Source: Paenibacillus sp. sptzw28 (lineage in GTDB: Bacteria > Bacillota > Bacilli > Paenibacillales > Paenibacillaceae). Taken from it: a stretch of 64,000 nucleotides of DNA. The notes under the pieces were generated by a model. That model was not told where the DNA came from and searched no databases. It saw only the letters and a program-made list of their open reading frames with translations. Each line of letters starts with the position of its first letter. Position 1 is the first letter of the stretch. Made by a program: the position numbers and the translations under genes. This document shows positions 1-7,863 of this stretch, piece by piece. Location of the stretch: assembly GCF_019550795.1 (NCBI RefSeq), contig NZ_CP080545.1, forward strand, positions 3,816,001 through 3,880,000, read 5' to 3'.

Positions 1-304
1 ATAGTTTACCATCCAATTCCGCCTCGACATTAAATAAAAACATTACAAAAACTACTTCATTGCCATCAGGGTATGTATATTGCATTCTTGCACCAGTATA
101 AATTGAATACAACTGATAACTCTTTACATCTAGTCCTGTTTCTTCTCTCACCTCTCTAATCATGGTCTCCTCAATAGCTTCACCAGCGTTCATTCCTCCA
201 CCTGGCAAACCCCAATCACCATAATCAGATCTTTTCTGTAATAAGATTCGGTCAAATTTATCTTTGATAATTGCTCCACCAGTAACAATGATATGTCTAC
301 TCAT
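1..304 (-). CDS. Nudix hydrolase (C-terminus beyond window)
   Basis: This is a Nudix-family pyrophosphohydrolase, which cleaves nucleoside diphosphates linked to another moiety; the substrate cannot be told. The start at 304 gives MSRHIIVTGGAI, followed by a perfect Nudix box at residues 36-58 (G, five residues, E, seven residues, REVREETGL). The frame is still open at base 1, so about 101 residues are visible and the C-terminus is cut by the window edge. Base composition is AT-rich, unlike the core genes further right. It is separated from the next gene by a palindromic boundary element (352-543), which suggests that it is one cassette of an accessory array. Confidence 0.85.
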   Translation of the reverse strand, partial: MSRHIIVTGGAIIKDKFDRILLQKRSDYGDWGLPGGGMNAGEAIEETMIREVREETGLDVKSYQLYSIYTGARMQYTYPDGNEVVFVMFLFNVEAELDGKL

Positions 305-351
305 GATTTCAGTCCTTTTATGGTTTAAAATATGACTTGCACTGGTTTCAC

Positions 352-543
352 ATAACGTTCTTGTATTCACGAACCCTCACTGCCTTAAACGACCGAAGGG
401 AGTGGCCGCGACGCGGTTAGGCAGTGCAGGGTTGTCCGGCTGAATTGGCTTCTCTGCTACTGAATCATCTTCTTCGAAACCGCTTCCTCCAGCTTCGGCC
501 GGACCAAGGAGCCGGAGGCGACGCAGCGTGAATACGGTGTTAT
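352..543. repeat. attC-like cassette-boundary palindrome
   Basis: This 192-base GC-rich element lies between two AT-rich genes. Its outer ends are an imperfect inverted repeat: ATAAC then GTATTCACG at 352-371, against CGTGAATAC then GTTAT at 527-543. Inside are two more hairpins: AACCCTCACTGCC (372-384) pairs with GGCAGTGCAGGGTT near 423-436, and GTCCGGCTGAA pairs with TTCGGCCGGAC near 495-513. The ends resemble integron attC sites (AAC...GTT) but do not match the canonical core sites exactly. Calling it a recombination site is inference from structure, from the neighbouring recombinase, and from the matching sequence at 1178-1230. Confidence 0.5.
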
Positions 544-590
544 AGGATGTCAACGCCTTCTCCGAACTACATTCAAGTAACTAGTTTTTT

Positions 591-1151
591 TCACCTTGTC
601 TTTGCAAAAATCGTTGTATCTCTTAAACTGCTTTCATCTGTAGATAAACTATTATTCTTTAATATTCCTTCTAATCTGTACCCCAAACGTTCTGGAATTG
701 CTTTACTTCTATAGTTTAAAGAATCACATCGAATTTCTATTCGTCTTGCATTTAATTCTCTAAAAGCAAAATCAGTTATCCCTTGAACACCTTCGGTCAT
801 TAGCCCTTTACCACTAACCCGTGAATCAATCCAATATCCAATTTCAAACTTAGGAATTGCCCAATTAATTCTATGTAATCCAGATGAACCTACAAATTCA
901 TTCGTTTCTTTATTAAAAATTAATAGCCTTAGGTCTTCTCTCTTCAAGAACTGTATATGAGATTCCCTTATGTTTTCTTCAACTTTTTGCTCATTTTGTT
1001 CATAACGAGCAAATGGTAACCAATCTTTCAGTTCATTAATTGATGCTTGTATGCTTTCAAAAACGACTTTGCCATCACCGGGAAGTGGCATTCTAATGAG
1101 TAATCTATCTGTTGTAAATTGATGTGGAAAATCCAACAATATCGGATTCAC
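591..1151 (-). CDS. GNAT N-acetyltransferase, RimJ/RimL type
   Basis: This is a GNAT-fold acetyltransferase that transfers acetyl from acetyl-CoA to an amine, of the ribosomal-protein-alanine-acetyltransferase type. The N-terminal TDRLLIRMP strand is typical of this group. Later come EIGYWID, the acetyl-CoA loop region around SGKGLMTEGVQ, and the C-terminal IPERLGYRLEGIL. The GTG at 1151 has a GGAG at good spacing, so I prefer it over the upstream GTG at 1169; the protein is then about 186 residues. The gene is AT-rich, has the same orientation as the Nudix and recombinase genes, and is flanked on both sides by boundary elements. Substrate unknown. Confidence 0.85.
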   Translation of the reverse strand: MNPILLDFPHQFTTDRLLIRMPLPGDGKVVFESIQASINELKDWLPFARYEQNEQKVEENIRESHIQFLKREDLRLLIFNKETNEFVGSSGLHRINWAIPKFEIGYWIDSRVSGKGLMTEGVQGITDFAFRELNARRIEIRCDSLNYRSKAIPERLGYRLEGILKNNSLSTDESSLRDTTIFAKTR

Positions 1152-1177
1152 ATAAATCACTCCAATCACTTAAATGT

Positions 1178-1290
1178 TCTTATGACTTGCGTTGATTTCC
1201 TATAACGTCTTATTTGCGAAATTCGTAAAATAATCTTATTTTATTAGTATTTGTGAACTTCGGGAATATCTCGATTTATGATGTTTTTGT
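1178..1290. repeat. second cassette-boundary element, recombinase side
   Basis: The stretch reading TATGACTTGCGTTGATTTCC then TATAACGTCTTATTTGCGAA closely matches the stretch before the first element (TATGACTTGC...TTTCACATAACGTTCTTG near 331-363). Each copy lies immediately upstream of the start of a minus-strand gene. The interior has an AT-rich palindrome (AAAATAA GA TTATTTT on the minus strand) and two near-copies of TTCRCAAATA. It therefore looks like a shorter, AT-rich version of the element at 352-543. That it is a recombination junction is inference. Confidence 0.4.
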
Positions 1291-1307
1291 GTAGGAATAG
1301 GACTAAA

Positions 1308-2423
1308 TCAATCATCAATTTGATCAAGAGGACTTTTAATACGTCTGACATCTTTTATACTTACATGAGTATATCGTTCGGTGGTACGAGTACTTTGATG
1401 ACCCAGCAGTTCTTGGATGTACCGAATATCAATGCCTCCTTCTAATAGATGAGTGGCAAATGAATGTCGCAACGAATGTATACTAACCTTCTTTGGTACT
1501 CCGGACGCAACTAAAGCTTGTTCAAAGATTTTTTGAACCGAACGTTCCGTCAGATGCCTCCCCTCGTTTTGTCCTGGAAACATCCATATTTCTGGTTTTT
1601 CTTGATGATAGTAGCGCAGAAATATTTCTAAAGCAGTATCGGATAGAAGGGTAAGCCGATCTTTTCTTCCTTTACCTTGACGAATTCGCAGCGTTTTACG
1701 TTCTTTGTCAAAATCCTGTAATCGTAGACGTACTACCTCACTCACTCGTAATCCTGAAGAATATGTTAAGTATAAAATGGCTTTGTGTTTCAAGTTTCGG
1801 ACTGCTTTTAAGATGAGTATAACTTCATTGAGGGATAAAACATTTGGAAGTTTATGTTCCTTTTTGGGTCTAATATATGGTGCAGATTCATTTTGTTTAA
1901 GAACCTTCTGGAAATAGAACTTTATCGCACTGATTGCTTGATTTACATAGGCATGAGAGCAATTTTTATGTAGCAAATATAGTGAATAGTTGTGAATCGT
2001 TTGATGATTCCAGAATATATGCTGCCCTTTAATGTAATTAAAAAAACGTTCAGCTTGGCCCAAATATGCCTTGATGGTTTTTGAGCTATAGCCCCTCAGA
2101 AGTAACTCATCTTTAAAGCTTTGCCTCTGGACAGAACCCCATTGAGCTACATTAGATAGTGAGTCTGAATTATTTGCCTTTTCATAGGATTGAAGTAAGT
2201 AGCACTCCTCTAACAATTGTGGTTCTACATAAAATTTGCAGTCCTTAAAAACTGTCAATATCTGATTAAGCACTTCCAATGTATAAGGAAATGCCCAGAT
2301 TGATTCTTCAGGGATCCATCTTCTTCCCGGTAAATTCTTAATTTTAGTAATACCATCTTTATAAAACACCATAAACTTTACGGCCAATGTCGTTTTATTT
2401 CGTTTTGATAAAGATATTTCCAT
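1308..2423 (-). CDS. Tyrosine recombinase, integron-integrase/XerD-like
   Basis: This is a site-specific tyrosine recombinase. The catalytic set is visible in order: Arg in SSGLRVSEV, Lys in RQGKGRKDR, HSLRHSFATHLLE, LGHQ, and the nucleophile Tyr in TTERYTHVS. A SAM-like core-binding domain precedes the catalytic domain. In front of that is an extra region of about 80 residues with a GRRWIPEESIWAFPY motif that plain XerC/XerD proteins lack. The ATG at 2423 follows GAGAGGCGG, so it is preferred over 2453. The gene lies head to tail with the acetyltransferase and Nudix genes and next to palindromic elements. It probably mobilises gene cassettes; I do not see the extra helix that defines true IntI. 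Confidence 0.85.
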   Translation of the reverse strand: MEISLSKRNKTTLAVKFMVFYKDGITKIKNLPGRRWIPEESIWAFPYTLEVLNQILTVFKDCKFYVEPQLLEECYLLQSYEKANNSDSLSNVAQWGSVQRQSFKDELLLRGYSSKTIKAYLGQAERFFNYIKGQHIFWNHQTIHNYSLYLLHKNCSHAYVNQAISAIKFYFQKVLKQNESAPYIRPKKEHKLPNVLSLNEVILILKAVRNLKHKAILYLTYSSGLRVSEVVRLRLQDFDKERKTLRIRQGKGRKDRLTLLSDTALEIFLRYYHQEKPEIWMFPGQNEGRHLTERSVQKIFEQALVASGVPKKVSIHSLRHSFATHLLEGGIDIRYIQELLGHQSTRTTERYTHVSIKDVRRIKSPLDQIDD

Positions 2424-2484
2424 CAAGACCCGCCTCTCGATTATATCAGTCATTGTAAATATTGGAAATTAAAAAGGAGGCTCA

Positions 2485-2503
2485 CAAAGTCTAATAGACT
2501 TTG
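2485..2503. other. Perfect palindrome upstream of the recombinase
   Basis: CAAAGTCTAATAGACTTTG is a 9+1+9 palindrome about 60 bases upstream of the recombinase start. C-rich sequence follows it on the plus strand. It could be an operator or recombinase-binding site, or a hairpin in the recombinase leader. It has no T-tract of the kind expected for a terminator. Function unknown. Confidence 0.3.
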
Positions 2504-2646
2504 CAACCCCCCGATGCTTCCGGTTCTATTTAAGTTGTAAAAGATAATTTAATAATATCATTGGGATTACTTGTCGTAAAGTGATTGTTAACAAAATTTG
2601 TGTCGCCGGACATCTGTCGGGTACCCGTTTAGTTGAACAACTTCGC

Positions 2647-2896
2647 TTATAGGGCTAACTTTCTTGCCCAAGAAGTTCCAGACATACTAAAGTACTCAAA
2701 TCCGATTTTTTCATATAACCGAACCGCAAATAATTATCTCGGTCAACAGACTCATTGCCTTGTAATTTCTAAACTTCTCATGAATCCGCATAAATTCTTT
2801 ATACCAAGTTAATTTAACCGAAGTGACTAACTGTTCCAGAGGCAGATCAAGATGGTTTCTGGTAACCCTCAATGTATGCTTTTGTTGTCTCCGCAT
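2647..2896 (-). pseudogene. Degraded acetyltransferase-like remnant
   Basis: Read on the minus strand, this AT-rich stretch keeps a GNAT-like C-terminus (AVRLYEKIGFEYFSMSG, ending at a stop at 2647-2649). The sequence before it can only be read by changing frame (for example NESVDRDN in another frame). A 61-codon open frame at 2711-2896 has no recognisable family of its own. I read the whole as a decayed acetyltransferase gene. Confidence is modest because only about 25 residues look like a known fold. Confidence 0.35.
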
Positions 2897-3090
2897 TTAA
2901 TTGATTACCAACTAGTGCTCCCGAAAGGATGGACCGAGAGATATTAAGCCATTGTAATGGAGTCTATCGAAATCCCGCCGGCTTCACGGTTATCCGACCC
3001 CTTCACGTTTTTCAAGGCAACCACACACGTAGTAGTATTTATAGAAGTTTGTAGAGAGTGGGCGCACAGCAAAATTCCAACGGATACCCC

Positions 3091-3142
3091 TTGCATAAAG
3101 AACGTATGTTCGTAGTATAATAAGGTAGCGAACATTTGTTCT
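3091..3142 (+). promoter_or_regulatory. SOS promoter with two LexA (DinR) boxes
   Basis: A sigma-A-type promoter (TTGCAT at 3091-3096, TATAAT at 3116-3121, 19-base spacer) carries two LexA operators of the Gram-positive CGAAC-N4-GTTC type. One is CGAACATACGTTCT, read on the minus strand at 3099-3112 between the -35 and -10. The other is CGAACATTTGTTCT at 3129-3142, just past the -10. LexA bound at both would occlude RNA polymerase. It drives the polymerase operon that starts at 3162. Confidence 0.8.
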
Positions 3143-3161
3143 TTTTCGGAGGGGATTAAAA

Positions 3162-3578
3162 TTGAAACCTATCCTACCCAGCCCGACTCCACTCCAGACT
3201 GAAGATGAAATCCGAATGGTGAAAGAGTATCTTGTGCTGGTTGTTATGCTTGATTTGCTCGAAATCGAAGTTCGCAAGCTGAAGAAGCTGAGGAGCGGCG
3301 ACCTGCGGACGTCCCGCATCTACATCCGCAAGCTGCGCGGCATCCAGAGCGGGCTTCCGAAGCAGCTGCATACGCTGCACCGGAACTTTAAGACGCACGG
3401 CATGCGGATTATCGAGATGAACCGCGCCAAAGGCTACATTGATTCGCGCTATCTGTGCCGAGGCTACGAGTATGAGATGATGCTTCAGGGCGATACGGTC
3501 AGGGCTGAGATCGAGGTCAAGCTGGCGGAAGAATTCGGCGTCGATCTAGCCGCCGAATACGGCGATGACGAACTATGA
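3162..3578 (+). CDS. Unknown protein, first gene of SOS polymerase operon
   Basis: I do not recognise this 138-residue protein. It starts at a TTG with a GGAGGGG ribosome site just upstream. The protein is highly charged and mostly helical by eye, with a basic middle (residues 35-80, many Lys/Arg in KLKKLRSGDLRTSR and YIRKLRG) and an acidic tail (EYGDDEL). It overlaps the polymerase gene by four bases (ATGA), so the two are probably translated together. The position behind two LexA boxes suggests an accessory role in damage-induced DNA synthesis; that is inference. Plus-strand coding bias and the overlap make it a real gene. Confidence 0.8.
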   Translation: MKPILPSPTPLQTEDEIRMVKEYLVLVVMLDLLEIEVRKLKKLRSGDLRTSRIYIRKLRGIQSGLPKQLHTLHRNFKTHGMRIIEMNRAKGYIDSRYLCRGYEYEMMLQGDTVRAEIEVKLAEEFGVDLAAEYGDDEL

Positions 3579-4837
3579 AGAAAACCAGGCGCACCATACT
3601 GCTGGCCGACTGCCAAAGCTTCTACGCTTCCGTGGAGAAAGCCGCGAATCCCGGCATTAAGAACAAGCCGGTTGTCGTGGCCGGGGATCCGAAACGCCGC
3701 AACGGCATTATTCTGGCGGCATGCCCGCTTGCCAAGGAGTACGGAGTAACGACCGCGGAGAGCTTGCGGGAAGCGTTGCAGAAATGTCCGCATCTATATG
3801 TTTCCCTTCCCCGCATGCAGCACTATATCGACATGTCGCTGCACATTACGCGTATCCTCGAGTCGTATACCGACTTGGTTGAGCCGTTCTCGATCGACGA
3901 GCAGTTCGCCGATGTGACGCACAGCCTCACCCGTTTCGGCTGCAATGCCACTGAGCTCGCGAAGCACATTCAAATGCGGGTGCGCAACGAGACCGGCATT
4001 TATACGCGGGTGGGCATTTCCGAGAACAAAATTCTAGCCAAAATAGGCTGCGACATCTTCGCCAAGAAGAACGAAAGCGGGATCTTCGAGCTTGCCAAGA
4101 GCAACATGTCCGACTTGTGGGGCTTCGAGCTGAACAAAATGTTCGGCATCGGCACGCGAACGATGATGCACCTGCACCGGATCGGCATCCGCACGATCGG
4201 CGAGCTGGCGGCGACTCCGCTGCAAACGCTGAAGCTGAAGATGCGCGCCCTGCTTGGCCGCAACACCGATATCTGGAGCGAGGTGCTGTGGCGGACGGCC
4301 AACGGCATCGACGACTCACCCGTTAAGCCCGATGCCTTCGATACGCAGAAAGGAATCGGGCGGCAGACGACGCTTCCGGTCGATTATGCGCGGGCGGATG
4401 ACATTCATGTCGTGCTGCTGGAGCTGTCCGCGCTCGTTTGCGAGCGGAGCCGCAAGAAGCATTATCAGGGTGCGGTCGTTAGCGTAGGCGTGCAGGGGGC
4501 CGATTTCGACCGGCCGACCGGCTTTAGCCGCCAGATGAAGCTGGATACGCCGACCCATTTGACCCGTGAGGTTTACGCCGCTGCGAAGCGGCTGTTCGAT
4601 AAGCACTGGAACGGCTTGCCTGTGCGCAAGGTGTGGGTCTCACTCAGCGGCCTGCTTCCGGACGATGCCGTGCAGCTGACTCTCTTCGAGGACCGGTACA
4701 AGCAGTTGGCGCTGGAGCACACCATGGACGACATTCGGGATTGGTACGGACCGACGGCCATCTCTTTCGCATCCTCTTCATCACGATCAGGCCAGCTTGG
4801 CAATATTGCGAGGAAAATCGGAGGTCATTTGAAATGA
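3575..4837 (+). CDS. Y-family translesion DNA polymerase (UvrX/DinB type)
   Basis: This is an error-prone Y-family polymerase of 420 residues that copies past damaged template bases. Catalytic carboxylates are visible as Asp12 in ADCQSFYASVE and the SIDE motif at residues 106-109. The helix-hairpin-helix thumb region follows (FGIGTRTMMHLHRIGIRTIGEL). A sliding-clamp-binding motif, QLTLF, sits at about residues 367-371. It is joined to its neighbours by ATGA overlaps on both sides and is under LexA control from 3091. The arrangement with a downstream YolD protein matches the uvrX-yolD type in Bacillus. Confidence 0.93.
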   Translation: MKKTRRTILLADCQSFYASVEKAANPGIKNKPVVVAGDPKRRNGIILAACPLAKEYGVTTAESLREALQKCPHLYVSLPRMQHYIDMSLHITRILESYTDLVEPFSIDEQFADVTHSLTRFGCNATELAKHIQMRVRNETGIYTRVGISENKILAKIGCDIFAKKNESGIFELAKSNMSDLWGFELNKMFGIGTRTMMHLHRIGIRTIGELAATPLQTLKLKMRALLGRNTDIWSEVLWRTANGIDDSPVKPDAFDTQKGIGRQTTLPVDYARADDIHVVLLELSALVCERSRKKHYQGAVVSVGVQGADFDRPTGFSRQMKLDTPTHLTREVYAAAKRLFDKHWNGLPVRKVWVSLSGLLPDDAVQLTLFEDRYKQLALEHTMDDIRDWYGPTAISFASSSSRSGQLGNIARKIGGHLK

Positions 4838-5157
4838 GCAAAAAACTGCAGGGAAACGGATTGTTCGAATCGTCGCGGATGATGCTCTTCGAGCACCGTG
4901 ACGCGCTCATTGAGCGCCAACGCCTTAGGCACAAGCAGGGCCGTCGCACGCTTGACGAGCAGCGCCTCGCCGAGATCGCCGATCGGCTTGGCGAAGCTAT
5001 AGCAGAAGGGCTGCGGGTCAGGCTCACGCTCTTCCACGAGGACGGCGACCGTACCGTCTCCGGCCCCATTACCCGCCACGACGCAGCCCGTGGGCGCATT
5101 CGCGTCGGCGGCGAGTGGACCGATCTTCATGATATTATCGATTGCGAGCAGGTTTAG
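4834..5157 (+). CDS. YolD-like protein
   Basis: This 107-residue YolD-family protein begins MSKKLQGNGLFESSRMM, the usual N-terminal signature (GNGL.ESSRMMLFEH). YolD proteins are found next to UvrX-type polymerases and are proposed to work with them, like a UmuD counterpart, though the mechanism is not settled. The ATG overlaps the polymerase stop (AAATGA). A longer upstream reading of the same frame lies inside the polymerase gene and is rejected. It is the last gene of the SOS operon; a hairpin follows at 5180. Confidence 0.88.
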   Translation: MSKKLQGNGLFESSRMMLFEHRDALIERQRLRHKQGRRTLDEQRLAEIADRLGEAIAEGLRVRLTLFHEDGDRTVSGPITRHDAARGRIRVGGEWTDLHDIIDCEQV

Positions 5158-5179
5158 TGTGATTAGCTGAGGCAATAAC

Positions 5180-5218
5180 AACGCTGCCAACGTCAAAGTA
5201 TTTAACAGGCAGCGTTTC
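5180..5218 (+). terminator. Terminator of the SOS polymerase operon
   Basis: AACGCTGCC at 5180-5188 pairs with GGCAGCGTT at 5208-5216. The T-run is short (TTT), so termination may be partial. Confidence 0.5.
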
Positions 5219-5337
5219 CGCACTGCTCGATGAGGTGCTGACGGCAAACAAAGCTTACTTGCCCCGCTTTTTCAAATAAACCGCCGGCCGGGCAAGTAAT
5301 CGTTATAAGCAAAGCAACAGCAGCCGCCCAAGCACAA

Positions 5338-5373
5338 ACGCCGCCATCCAAGCGCGGATAGGCGGCATTTTAT
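5338..5373 (-). terminator. Hairpin between yolD operon and helD, possibly bidirectional
   Basis: GCCGCC at 5340-5345 pairs with GGCGGC at 5361-5366, with an inner ATCC/GGAT stem. ATTTTATT follows on the plus strand and GTTTG on the minus strand, so it may serve both converging units. Confidence 0.5.
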
Positions 5374-5406
5374 TGCGGTCTAAGCGGATACAAAACGGGT
5401 AAACCC

Positions 5407-7791
5407 TTACCGTTTCACCTCTTGCATATCGGCTTCAACCGTGCAGCAGCGCAGGGCTTCCCCGGAAATAAACGGAGTCAAGGAGCCGATTGAGTACAGA
5501 TGCAGCTCATGCATCGCCCTGGTACACACGGTATAGAAAAGCCTCCTCTCGCTTTCCCGGCTGTACTGGGCGGCCGACGCGTCATATACAATCACCGCGT
5601 CAAACTCCACTCCTTTAGCCAGGTATGACGGTATGACGACGACGCCGGATTCGAACGAGGAGGAGTCCTGCTCCATAAGGTGAATCCCCGCCGTAACGCC
5701 CTTTAGCGCTTCGTAGGCCTCCAATGTTTCTGAAGCCGTCTTGCAAATAACCGCAATCGTTTTATATCCGGCAGACGACAGCGCCTGGATGCGGCGCGCG
5801 ATCCGGCTGTGAAGCTCATCCGCGGCCGCGACTACCGTAAGCGTCGGCTTTGCGCCGTCGCGGTTAAAGGGCTCAATGGACTCTCCGCCGCTAATGCAGA
5901 GGCTAGTGAACTCAACGATCTGCCTGGTCGAGCGGTAACTTCGGCTCAGCGTGATCGTTTCTGTCTCTTCCGCTTCATACTGCGCGGCCAGCGCGGTAAT
6001 TCCGCTGATTCCGGCAGCCGTGTGGGCATGAATGGATTGGTTCACATCGCCAAGGGCGGTGACCTTGCTGCGCGGGAACAGCCGCTTCAGGAAAGCAAAC
6101 TGGAACGCTGTATAATCCTGTGCTTCATCGATCAAAATATGTCGTACCGATGTGTTCGTTTGGAAGCCTCGCACCCTCTCCACCAGATACAGGAACGGTG
6201 TCGCATCCTCATAGGCGAGCTGTCCCTCGTCGAGCCGCGCAAGCGTATCGGCGCAAATCTCCGGCCATAATCCGGGAAGTCCGGCAGCTGCACTGCCTCC
6301 GAACATGGTGGCAAACCGGGCATCCTTGAATATCTGACGAAAACAACCCTTCAGATTGACGAAGCCAAGCTTCTTCACCCGCGTGCGCAATGGCTTGATG
6401 CTTTCTTTCACGACATAAGCCGAGAGCAGTTCACGCTCGCGGTCATGATCGTCGAACGATTCACTGCTGAATTGTTTATTCCGCTTCAAGCTCTGAAAAG
6501 CCTTCTGATACGTTTCATTATCAAGCAGCTCAATAGCTTCTTCGACCCACGCTTCGGCGCGAGCGGCCTGTTCACGGTCCCTCAGCCGCTCCAGCAGCCA
6601 TGAAGCCACAAGGCGCAGACGGTTTGGAAGCGCAATCGAGCGGTCGATCGAATAGAAATATTCACTGATCGCCGCCGCATCCTTAACCGTTTCCCCGCGG
6701 AACGACAAATCGCGGAACACGAGTCCCTCTTCGCCCAGATGCGTCAAATACCGGTCCATCAACGCGACAAAATCGGCCGATGCCTTGTAGCGGATCCCTT
6801 CCATGCGCGTCTCGTAGCCGGGCTCCTCCTGGCCGGTCAGCGCATACTCGAGCTGTACATAGGGATTTTCAAGCCGGAAAGATTTGCCGATGCGGTGCGC
6901 CAGATATTCCTGGAATGTCGTCTGCTGCATATTTTCCTCGCCAAGCTCGGGCAGTACCGTCGATACATAGCTGTTGAACATCGGATTCGGCGAAAATAAT
7001 ACGATCTGGTCGGCGCGCAGCGTCCCCCGGTACCGATAAAGCAAATACGCGACGCGCTGCAGCGCTGCGGACGTCTTGCCGCTTCCGGCCGCTCCCTGCA
7101 CGATGAGCAGCCGGCTGCGCTCATTGCGAATGATCCGGTTCTGCTCACGCTGAATGGTCGCAACGATGCTTTTCATCTGCGCGTCGGATTGCTTGCCGAG
7201 TACCTCCTGCAGCAGTTCGTCGCCAATCGTGACGCCGGTATCGAACAAGCTGACGATCGCACCGCCCCGGATCACAAATTGCCTTTTCACCTTCAGTTCG
7301 CCCTTGACCGTCCCCATTGGCGTCTGGATCTCTGCGGGACCCGGCGGATAGTCATAGTACAGACTCGAGATCGGAGCCCGCCAATCGTAAATCAAATAAT
7401 CCTGATCGGTGCTATCTCGCAGGGACGCGATGCCCAAATAGACGCGATCGGCTTTGCTCTCCCCGTCTTCGAGGAAGTCGATCCGCCCGAAATACGGCGA
7501 CTCACGCAGCTTTCTCAAGGTCCGAAGCTGCTGGACGGCATGACGGTGCGCTCCTTCACGCTCGAAAAGCAGCTCTGCCTGCTGCTTCATGCTTGCATAG
7601 GTTTCCGCCATCTCCACCGCGTCGTCGAAGTTTACGGTAACGTCGTCCCAGAAATTTTTGCGAATGTCCACCATTTCGGATTTCGCATCCAAGGTTTGCT
7701 GCTCAAGCATCCGGGTGCGGCGGTCGATTTGCTCCACAACTGTATCCACTCGTCGCTGCTCCGCCGCCCAATCCCGGTTCGTCTCGCTCAT
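5407..7791 (-). CDS. helD: HelD-type RNA polymerase recycling helicase
   Basis: This is a UvrD/Rep-type superfamily 1 ATPase of the HelD family, 794 residues. HelD in Bacillus binds RNA polymerase and frees stalled complexes using ATP. A coiled N-terminal arm (residues 10-100) is followed by the HelD-typical YLIYDWRAPISSLYYDY. Walker A GAAGSGKT lies at about 234-241. LIDEAQDYT (Walker B), LSRSYRST and the C-terminal KGVEFDAVIVYDAS with FYTVCTRA follow. A second, differing member lies at 40287-42383. A strong divergent promoter at 7828 sits just upstream. It may alternatively act as a DNA helicase, but the full HelD layout argues for RNA polymerase. Confidence 0.9.
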   Translation of the reverse strand: MSETNRDWAAEQRRVDTVVEQIDRRTRMLEQQTLDAKSEMVDIRKNFWDDVTVNFDDAVEMAETYASMKQQAELLFEREGAHRHAVQQLRTLRKLRESPYFGRIDFLEDGESKADRVYLGIASLRDSTDQDYLIYDWRAPISSLYYDYPPGPAEIQTPMGTVKGELKVKRQFVIRGGAIVSLFDTGVTIGDELLQEVLGKQSDAQMKSIVATIQREQNRIIRNERSRLLIVQGAAGSGKTSAALQRVAYLLYRYRGTLRADQIVLFSPNPMFNSYVSTVLPELGEENMQQTTFQEYLAHRIGKSFRLENPYVQLEYALTGQEEPGYETRMEGIRYKASADFVALMDRYLTHLGEEGLVFRDLSFRGETVKDAAAISEYFYSIDRSIALPNRLRLVASWLLERLRDREQAARAEAWVEEAIELLDNETYQKAFQSLKRNKQFSSESFDDHDRERELLSAYVVKESIKPLRTRVKKLGFVNLKGCFRQIFKDARFATMFGGSAAAGLPGLWPEICADTLARLDEGQLAYEDATPFLYLVERVRGFQTNTSVRHILIDEAQDYTAFQFAFLKRLFPRSKVTALGDVNQSIHAHTAAGISGITALAAQYEAEETETITLSRSYRSTRQIVEFTSLCISGGESIEPFNRDGAKPTLTVVAAADELHSRIARRIQALSSAGYKTIAVICKTASETLEAYEALKGVTAGIHLMEQDSSSFESGVVVIPSYLAKGVEFDAVIVYDASAAQYSRESERRLFYTVCTRAMHELHLYSIGSLTPFISGEALRCCTVEADMQEVKR

Positions 7792-7827
7792 CGGCTTTCA
7801 TCCTCTCTCTGACTCTCAAAACGAAGC

Positions 7828-7857
7828 TTGACACTCGCGTATTTATTGTGCTATAAT
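7828..7857 (+). promoter_or_regulatory. Strong sigma-A promoter for a short transcript
   Basis: TTGACA at 7828-7833 and TATAAT at 7852-7857 are both perfect hexamers with an 18-base spacer. The direction is away from helD and towards the hairpin at 7997-8052; no convincing protein gene lies between. Confidence 0.7.
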
Positions 7858-7863
7858 TATATT

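Noticed and set aside
2944..3319. Minus-strand frames overlapping the SOS promoter
   Set aside because: They run across the LexA boxes and the promoter, with no ribosome site or conserved motif.
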